A stretch of DNA of 8,405 nucleotides from Deltaproteobacteria bacterium. GTDB lineage: Bacteria; Desulfobacterota_B; Binatia; UBA9968. Within the stretch, counting starts at the first letter, position 1; the number at the start of each line of letters is the position of its first letter. The notes under the pieces are model-generated. The model saw only the letters and a list, made by a program, of their open reading frames with translations. It did no database searches and was not told where the DNA came from. The position numbers and the translations under genes are program-made. Shown here piece by piece: positions 5,136 to 8,405 of this stretch. The DNA is taken from positions 1 through 8,405 of the forward strand of contig VBKY01000028.1 of the NCBI GenBank assembly GCA_005879255.1, read 5' to 3'.

Positions 5136-5181
5136 CTCGCCTTCCTCGGCGCCGGCCTGGGTGCGGCCGTACGAAGGCGAG
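5136..5181. other. Long two-step inverted repeat
   Basis: CTCGCCTTC (5136-5144) is perfectly complementary to GAAGGCGAG (5173-5181). Nested inside, CGGCC (5153-5157) pairs with GGCCG (5165-5169) around a 7-nt loop TGGGTGC that itself echoes the boundary motif. A further GGCGGGTGCG lies at 5191-5200. There is no adjacent T-run. It sits in the gene-free half of the R3-R4 unit, beyond the 3' end of the minus-strand gene. Confidence 0.45.
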
Positions 5182-5266
5182 CGCCGCGCGGGCGGGTGCG
5201 ATTGATAAAAGTGTGATCTCCCAGGGAGTCGATCCCCTGTTCATCCAAGGCGCTACAACCGCCTGG

Positions 5267-5476
5267 CTAGGGCTTGATGCGCTCCATGCACTCTTGAATC
5301 GCCAATGATTCGCTTTTTAATAGAATTTTTGCGTCCTCGTACGACCATTTCGCGCAGATATCCCATGCTTCTTGTCGTCTTTTATAATCGTAGTATTGGC
5401 GCCAGATGTACGCGAGGCAAACCAAAGAGACGAGAATCAAAGTCAAGAGCTGGACCACTTTTATGACCTTATCCAT
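5267..5476 (-). CDS. Small membrane-anchored protein, 69 aa
   Basis: ATG 5476 has AGGAAG 8 nt upstream. The N-terminus MDKVIKVVQ leads into one hydrophobic segment (LLTLILVSLVCLAYIW, about residues 10-25), with no signal-peptidase-like site. A soluble charged domain follows, YYDYKRRQEAWDICAKWSYEDAKILLKSESLAIQECMERIKP, mostly helical and with two cysteines. It is probably anchored by its N-terminal helix; orientation is uncertain. It lies alone between motifs R3 and R4 and faces opposite to them. No family recognised. Confidence 0.65.
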   Translation of the reverse strand: MDKVIKVVQLLTLILVSLVCLAYIWRQYYDYKRRQEAWDICAKWSYEDAKILLKSESLAIQECMERIKP

Positions 5477-5564
5477 TTCAACGGCTTCCTATTCTCCAAA
5501 TTAAGGTACCAAAAACAACGACAATCTCATAGGTACGTAGCGATCGATCAGGGTCAAGGCTTTT

Positions 5565-5579
5565 AAGCCCGCGGGTGCG
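5565..5579 (+). repeat. GGGTGCG boundary motif, copy R4
   Basis: AAGCCCGCGGGTGCG, identical to R1-R3. GGTGC (5574-5578) pairs with GCACC (5589-5593). Just before it, GGCTT-TT-AAGCC (5559-5570) is another inverted repeat overlapping the motif. Confidence 0.75.
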
Positions 5580-5593
5580 TGTTTGCGTGCACC

Positions 5594-5810
5594 ATCTTCC
5601 CCCGGATTGGGTCCGACCTACCGTCCGTCGCCATTTGTTAACCAACTCTTTCCATCGATCGCCAGTGACCCGTTTCATGCCGTTCTAAGGAATTTCAGGC
5701 AAAATTGCCACCAGTTTTTCAGACGTTCAGGTTGCATATTCGCTTGGATCTCTCCAAAACTCCTTCAATGTCTTGGGCATACCGCTTGCCCTTTACGTGG
5801 CGGGAAGGAA
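5594..5810. other. Gene-free leader before the CxxC gene
   Basis: Reading frames cross this stretch on both strands but none looks protein-like or has a supported start. I see no repeat or strong hairpin apart from those at motif R4. It probably carries the promoter of the next gene; no convincing -35/-10 pair stands out. Confidence 0.3.
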
Positions 5811-5822
5811 AGGAGGCAGTGC

Positions 5823-6043
5823 ATGTCAGTTAAAGCCTCGGCGCACTTTCGAATCAAAAAATTAAAGTTATTTGTGACCGCTGCAAACAAATCGTTGAGG
5901 GGATTCGAGGCGAGGAGTTTACCGCTGGATTTTATGACATGACAAAGTGGGAAGAGTACCGGCGCGAGAACGAACAGTACGTGTGTGATTCGTGTATGTT
6001 CGCTGATCCTAAATACGTAGAGCGTTACGGCTCTTGCTTCTAG
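5823..6043 (+). pseudogene. Four-cysteine zinc-binding protein with an apparent -1 frameshift
   Basis: The first part starts at ATG 5823 with an ideal ribosome-binding site (AGGAGG at 5811-5816, 6 nt spacing) and reads MSVKASAHFRIKK. The protein-like remainder is in the -1 frame: KVICDRCKQIVEGIRGEEF, TAGFYDMTKWEEYRREN, then VCDSCMFADPKYVERYGSCF with stop TAG 6041-6043. The two CxxC pairs suggest a zinc ribbon/knuckle of about 73 aa. The second part has no usable start: its frame has TAA at 5831-5833 and no ATG, GTG or TTG before the first cysteine. The junction is a run of six A (5856-5861), and one extra A would join the frames. This may be a real mutation, an assembly error in a homopolymer, or slippage at the A-run. 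Without a shift, ribosomes make a 39-residue peptide. Confidence 0.6.
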
Positions 6044-6057
6044 CTTTGGTTATAGTC

Positions 6058-6072
6058 ACGGCCGCGGGTGCG
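6058..6072 (+). repeat. GGGTGCG boundary motif, copy R5 (diverged)
   Basis: ACGGCCGCGGGTGCG matches the four identical copies at 13 of 15 positions. It lies 14 nt after the stop of the CxxC gene and near the edge of inverted-duplication arm 2. GGTGCG pairs with TGCGCC, as in R6; GCGC-TAT-GCGC (6075-6085) is an alternative. Confidence 0.65.
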
Positions 6073-6149
6073 TCGCGCTATGCGCCGTCTCAACCTTCCT
6101 GATCGCAACGGGCGCGTAAATTGTCAAATTGTAGTCTGGCAGGTACATT

Positions 6150-6341
6150 ATGGATTTTTTCAACTGGGTTCTGCTGTCTTTAGGCGGCCTTTGTTTCGCA
6201 TTGTTGTTTTTCCTTGTATGGCTCGGCCCGCCAAGTCGACATCCCGGCCTTCGGTCGAGGCCGCGGCGCCGTCCCGTTACGCCCTCCGGTGCGCCTCAAA
6301 CGCGCATCGCTACAGATTCTTCTTGCCCAAGTACCCGTTGA
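6150..6341 (+). CDS. Small single-helix membrane protein, family F copy 2
   Basis: This 63-aa protein starts MDFFNWVLLSLGGLCFALLF, one membrane helix at about residues 5-25, then a proline/arginine-rich basic tail. It matches copy 1 in MDFF, GGLCFAL, FL-x-WL, SR-x-PG and PVTPSGAPQTRIATDSS. Its last 46 bp overlap the 3' end of family M copy 2 on the other strand, so the conserved tail may partly reflect constraint on the antisense M gene. The ribosome-binding site is weak (GCAGG). Function unknown; the conserved pairing with an M gene hints at a joint role or simply at a mobile unit. Confidence 0.5.
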   Translation: MDFFNWVLLSLGGLCFALLFFLVWLGPPSRHPGLRSRPRRRPVTPSGAPQTRIATDSSCPSTR

Positions 6342-6484
6342 CCAACAAGGATCGTGAGATAGGCAGCGACGGCCGCTAGCAAGGCATTCACAACCGGTCC
6401 CAGTGGACTCAGCCAGTCCACGAGAACGAACTCTACGAAACCGACGACGAAGAGGCAAAGGTAAAGTCGAAGCGTATACGGCAT
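6296..6484 (-). CDS. Small two-helix membrane protein, family M copy 2 (intact)
   Basis: ATG 6484 opens a 62-aa protein, MPYTLRLYLCLFVVGF..., with helix 1 at about residues 6-23, a short DWLSPLGP loop, helix 2 at about 31-47 (NALLAAVAAYLTILVG) and a charged tail QRVLGQEESVAMRV. It is nearly identical to the frameshifted copy 1 and distantly similar to copy 3. The frame is open upstream to about 6676, but that extension is absent from the homologous copy and is rejected. No Shine-Dalgarno sequence is visible in either near-identical copy. It is convergent with and overlaps family F copy 2. Function unknown. Confidence 0.65.
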   Translation of the reverse strand: MPYTLRLYLCLFVVGFVEFVLVDWLSPLGPVVNALLAAVAAYLTILVGQRVLGQEESVAMRV

Positions 6485-6582
6485 GACGCTGTCGTTTATC
6501 GCTGACGGGATTTTGTTGCAAGAAGCGAGGCCGCGAGTTCGGCTGGCTACTGCGACATTGACCGCTTTGAGAGCCCGTGGAT

Positions 6583-6687
6583 ATGAGCCATAAACATGAT
6601 CACGGTACCAACCGTATTGATCCTCGGCGCTGGAGCTTCGCCAGCGCAAGTCTAATAGGATTGTGGATTTTGACACCGCTCGCTTAA
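6583..6687 (+). CDS. Possible 34-aa membrane microprotein or gene remnant
   Basis: ATG 6583 opens MSHKHDHGTNRIDPRRWSFA, then a hydrophobic stretch ASLIGLWILTPLA to TAA 6685-6687. A His/charged N-terminus followed by one helix is plausible for a small membrane protein, but the ribosome-binding site is poor and the frame is short. It contains the hairpins at 6602-6647 and ends over the candidate promoter of Z3. Confidence 0.25.
   Translation: MSHKHDHGTNRIDPRRWSFASASLIGLWILTPLA
6602..6647. other. Two adjacent hairpins
   Basis: ACGGT-ACCA-ACCGT (6602-6615) and GCGCTGG-AGCTTCG-CCAGCGC (6627-6647, perfect 7-bp stem). Neither is followed by a T-run on either strand. Confidence 0.4.
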
Positions 6688-6699
6688 AGTGATTAGTCT
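6670..6699 (+). promoter_or_regulatory. Candidate sigma70 promoter for family Z copy 3
   Basis: TTGACA (6670-6675), an 18-nt spacer and TAGTCT (6694-6699, fits TAnnnT) lie 62 nt before the start codon. The -35 is perfect, the -10 weak. Confidence 0.35.
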
Positions 6700-6760
6700 T
6701 TCTCCTCGCTAACGAGATCCGTCTCTATGGCTTTTTCGATTGTCATTTGCGGAGGAAGCC

Positions 6761-7051
6761 ATGACTACCGAAACCGCATTCGGCATACTCGCCGTGATTT
6801 TAGTGCTCTTCCTAGCTACGGCTACCGCCAAGGCTGCGAGCGACAAAGGTTGTAGCGCGACGCTTTGGTTTATCGCTGGCGTTCTACTGCCGGGCGTCGC
6901 GTCGGTCGTGGCCCTCTTTCTAGATAAGCAATTGGTTAAAGAGTGCCCGAGGTGCGTGCGCCGGATTAGCCGCGACGCTCGCATCTGTAATTATTGCGGG
7001 CACGACTTCACCGCTCGTGGCAACTTCCGCGTGGGTAATTTCGGTTACTAG
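6761..7051 (+). CDS. Two-helix membrane protein with C-terminal zinc ribbon, family Z copy 3
   Basis: This 96-aa protein begins MTTETAFGILAV and shares the whole plan of copies 1 and 2: helix 1 (about 8-22), ATATAKAASDKG, helix 2 (about 35-54) and zinc ribbon C62, C65, C76, C79 (CPRC-x10-CNYC). The start is fixed by GGAGGA at 6751-6756; a TTG at 6740 in frame is not conserved. Its 5' leader differs from the one shared by copies 1 and 2. No clear boundary motif follows, only GTGCGTGTTAGCG at about 7057-7069, which resembles the sequence after R4. The next gene, a family M copy, converges on it. Function unknown. Confidence 0.85.
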   Translation: MTTETAFGILAVILVLFLATATAKAASDKGCSATLWFIAGVLLPGVASVVALFLDKQLVKECPRCVRRISRDARICNYCGHDFTARGNFRVGNFGY

Positions 7052-7083
7052 CTCCAGTGCGTGTTAGCGTAGACTCGGCTAGG

Positions 7084-7296
7084 CTAAAGCCTTTCCCTGC
7101 GAAGAACCTTTCGACCAACGACTAGGGCTACATATGCCGCAATGATTGCAAACGTGATGTTAGCGATGAATCCGACCTCGCTTATCAACTGTCCACCGAT
7201 GAAGGCGAGAGCGCTAGCAACAGTTAAGAAGATCGACAATCGCAGCAGAGTGAGTGAGTTCGTCCACAGGGCCGCGCAGGGACTAGTGAGAAACAC
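7084..7296 (-). CDS. Small two-helix membrane protein, family M copy 3 (diverged)
   Basis: The 70-aa frame starts at GTG 7296. From residue 15 it aligns with the M proteins: TLLRLSIFLTVASALAF for TLRLYLCLFIVGFVAF, a short loop, and AAYVALVVGRKVLRRERL for AAYLTILVGQRVL. Two membrane helices are predicted (about residues 17-34 and 43-61), with a basic C-terminus. The first 14 residues have no counterpart, so the true start may be internal; no Shine-Dalgarno sequence decides it. It lies 47 nt after the stop of the TadG-like gene on the same strand and is convergent with Z3. Here an M gene lies beside a Z gene rather than an F gene. Function unknown. Confidence 0.6.
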   Translation of the reverse strand: MFLTSPCAALWTNSLTLLRLSIFLTVASALAFIGGQLISEVGFIANITFAIIAAYVALVVGRKVLRRERL

Positions 7297-7343
7297 CGAG
7301 TTCGAACTATGAGCGGCAATCCGTCCGTGACGCTACGAGATCA

Positions 7344-8369
7344 CTACATCCCTGATTTCGTGTCTCGAACCAGGCGCTGAACGTAACATAGAGTATCCCT
7401 TGATTCCCAAACACTCTGGCCACAAGTGACTTTTCCTTTGAGCACACCTTGGCTCGGGAACGCGTCGGCGGTATTGTTTCCTTGAGCGGGGCAAAATTTG
7501 GCCCAGTCTAAGATGTTTTGGCACTGGTTTAAGTTACCGCCATTCGGTATCACCGGAATCAAATAGCAACGCGACGGGTCGGCCTTGAACATAGGTTTGA
7601 GGTAGCCATTAAATACTGTTGCATTCACGCCGTTTGCTATATTTCCACAATACCCAATATCGATTGCCGGCTGGCCCGCACAATAAGGCAGTTTGTCGAA
7701 CAGGCCGCGCACCTCATCCGAGCTGGCGTTGTCTATTTGGTAAGTTTCCCAGCCGCCGGTGCTTTTGCCTCCCGACTGAAAATCTAGCTCCACATCACTG
7801 GTTTGCCCGCAGAGACCTTGCACGACTACGATCGGCAGTCCGGGAAGTGCCTGGTTCACGGCAACGGCGCTGACGCTCACATCGGCCGTCTTGTTCGTGG
7901 ATTGCCCAAACAAATTGAACAAAGGCGTTAAGAACAGCGGGGATTTCATGGCTTTCCCAGCATTGCCGCCGTAGGGGTTGTCATTTTCCAATGCCACTCG
8001 GGCTCCGTTAGCATTGTTGATATTGACTCCTGACGTAGTAAATGCGCCAGTCGCGTTGTCATATTTCACGAGTGTCACATTCTTTTGACTAATTTGATTG
8101 TGCGGACTGTCTAGATAATTGTTTCCGGTGCCGGGATTGGTCCCGCCAGGATTAAACTTCGTCACTCGGTCTGTAACCGTCGACCAGCTTCCACTTGGGA
8201 TTGCGGAAGAGGCGGCCAGAGCCGCCGCATCCACGGCGGGCTGACCCTGGGATCGGATATATGCCAGATGTCCGGTGTCTAATCCCATGCCAACCATGAT
8301 CAAGAGCAAAACAATCATCAGAGTTGCGAAGACCATCACATAGCCTTGTTCATTTTTTATCGGCTGCAT
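7344..8369 (-). CDS. TadG-like Flp pilus-assembly/secreted protein
   Basis: This 341-aa protein has one N-terminal helix (VMVFATLMIVLLLIMVGMGL, about residues 12-31) followed by DTGHLAYIRSQGQPAVDAAALAAS. That is the signature of the N-terminal segment of TadE/TadG-like proteins (short cytoplasmic lead, helix, D-x-G, then Q-x-x-x-DAAALA-A). Such proteins belong to tight-adherence (Flp pilus) systems. The long extracytoplasmic part is Asn/Gly-rich and has about eight or nine cysteines in its C-terminal half, so disulfides are likely. ATG 8369 is preferred over ATG 8381 because GGAGG lies 5 nt before it. The upstream frame GPYSG ending in TAG at about 8383-8385 could be the tail of another tad gene (inference). 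No other tad gene is visible in the window. Confidence 0.8.
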   Translation of the reverse strand: MQPIKNEQGYVMVFATLMIVLLLIMVGMGLDTGHLAYIRSQGQPAVDAAALAASSAIPSGSWSTVTDRVTKFNPGGTNPGTGNNYLDSPHNQISQKNVTLVKYDNATGAFTTSGVNINNANGARVALENDNPYGGNAGKAMKSPLFLTPLFNLFGQSTNKTADVSVSAVAVNQALPGLPIVVVQGLCGQTSDVELDFQSGGKSTGGWETYQIDNASSDEVRGLFDKLPYCAGQPAIDIGYCGNIANGVNATVFNGYLKPMFKADPSRCYLIPVIPNGGNLNQCQNILDWAKFCPAQGNNTADAFPSQGVLKGKVTCGQSVWESRDTLCYVQRLVRDTKSGM

Positions 8370-8405
8370 ATAAGCCTCCATCGACCTAACCAGAATATGG
8401 TCCGT

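Larger units (their letters stand above)
6052..6494 (-). repeat. Inverted duplication of the M/F gene module, arm 2
   Basis: Reverse complement of 1353-1821, carrying an intact family M gene and a family F gene. One end lies beside motif R5 and the other 10 nt upstream of the M start codon, as in arm 1. Outside these limits the two contexts differ. Confidence 0.85.

Noticed and set aside
5211..5250. tRNA-like arm (CAGGG...CCCTG with GTCGATC)
   Set aside because: No acceptor, anticodon or D-arm partners could be placed around it.
5478..5678. Minus-strand 66-codon frame across motif R4
   Set aside because: It reads through the repeat motif, has no ribosome-binding site and shows no protein-like pattern beyond its first residues.
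4002..6072. Classical integron attC sites at the repeated motif
   Set aside because: The array layout fits, but I found no RYYYAAC/GTTRRRY core pair around the motif copies and no integron integrase in the window.
6485..6676. N-terminal extension of family M copy 2
   Set aside because: The homologous copy 1 has no such sequence; homology starts 10 nt before ATG 6484.

Overview
The window looks like a chromosomal segment of an environmental, probably soil or sediment, bacterium with mid-range GC. A PilZ protein with an N-terminal zinc ribbon, a stand-alone response-regulator receiver, a TadG-like pilus-assembly protein and many tiny membrane or zinc-ribbon proteins fit Acidobacteriota or a similar deep-branching soil lineage (for example NC10-like). 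No marker gene settles the phylum, so this is an inference.

Layout. The left edge (1-1106) holds two minus-strand signalling genes: a PilZ-type c-di-GMP-binding protein that runs off the window, and upstream of it a single-domain response regulator. The intergenic stretch between them contains two palindromes. The right edge (7344-8369) holds a minus-strand TadG-like secreted/pilus gene. Between them, about 1350-7300, lies an accessory-looking block of very small genes (about 50-95 aa) on both strands, none of which I can assign to a pathway.

The small-gene block is built from repeated families. Family Z (two membrane helices plus a C-terminal four-cysteine zinc ribbon) occurs three times: 3087-3362, 4134-4418 and 6761-7051, all plus strand. 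Family M (about 62-70 aa, two membrane helices) occurs three times: 1363-1561 (frameshifted), 6296-6484 and, diverged, 7084-7296. Family F (single helix, starts MDFF) occurs twice, each time tail-to-tail with and overlapping an M gene. The M/F pairs are the two arms of a roughly 450-bp inverted duplication (1353-1821 and 6052-6494). The remaining small genes are singletons: an 81-aa protein, a 57-aa helical protein, an 89-aa/52-aa gene pair, an H-box-like helical protein, a membrane-anchored protein and a frameshifted CxxC...CxxC protein.

The most striking unexplained feature is a 15-bp motif, AAGCCCGCGGGTGCG, whose last bases can pair with a different downstream arm at each site to form a hairpin. 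It occurs exactly four times (4002, 4437, 5064, 5565) and in diverged form at 6058, 1801(-) and 2066(-). It separates the small genes one unit at a time, and one end of the duplicated M/F module lies at a copy of it. This resembles a mobile gene-cassette array, but I found no integron core sites at the motif and no recombinase in the window, so the mechanism is open. I see no rRNA, tRNA, CRISPR array, transposase or integrase here.
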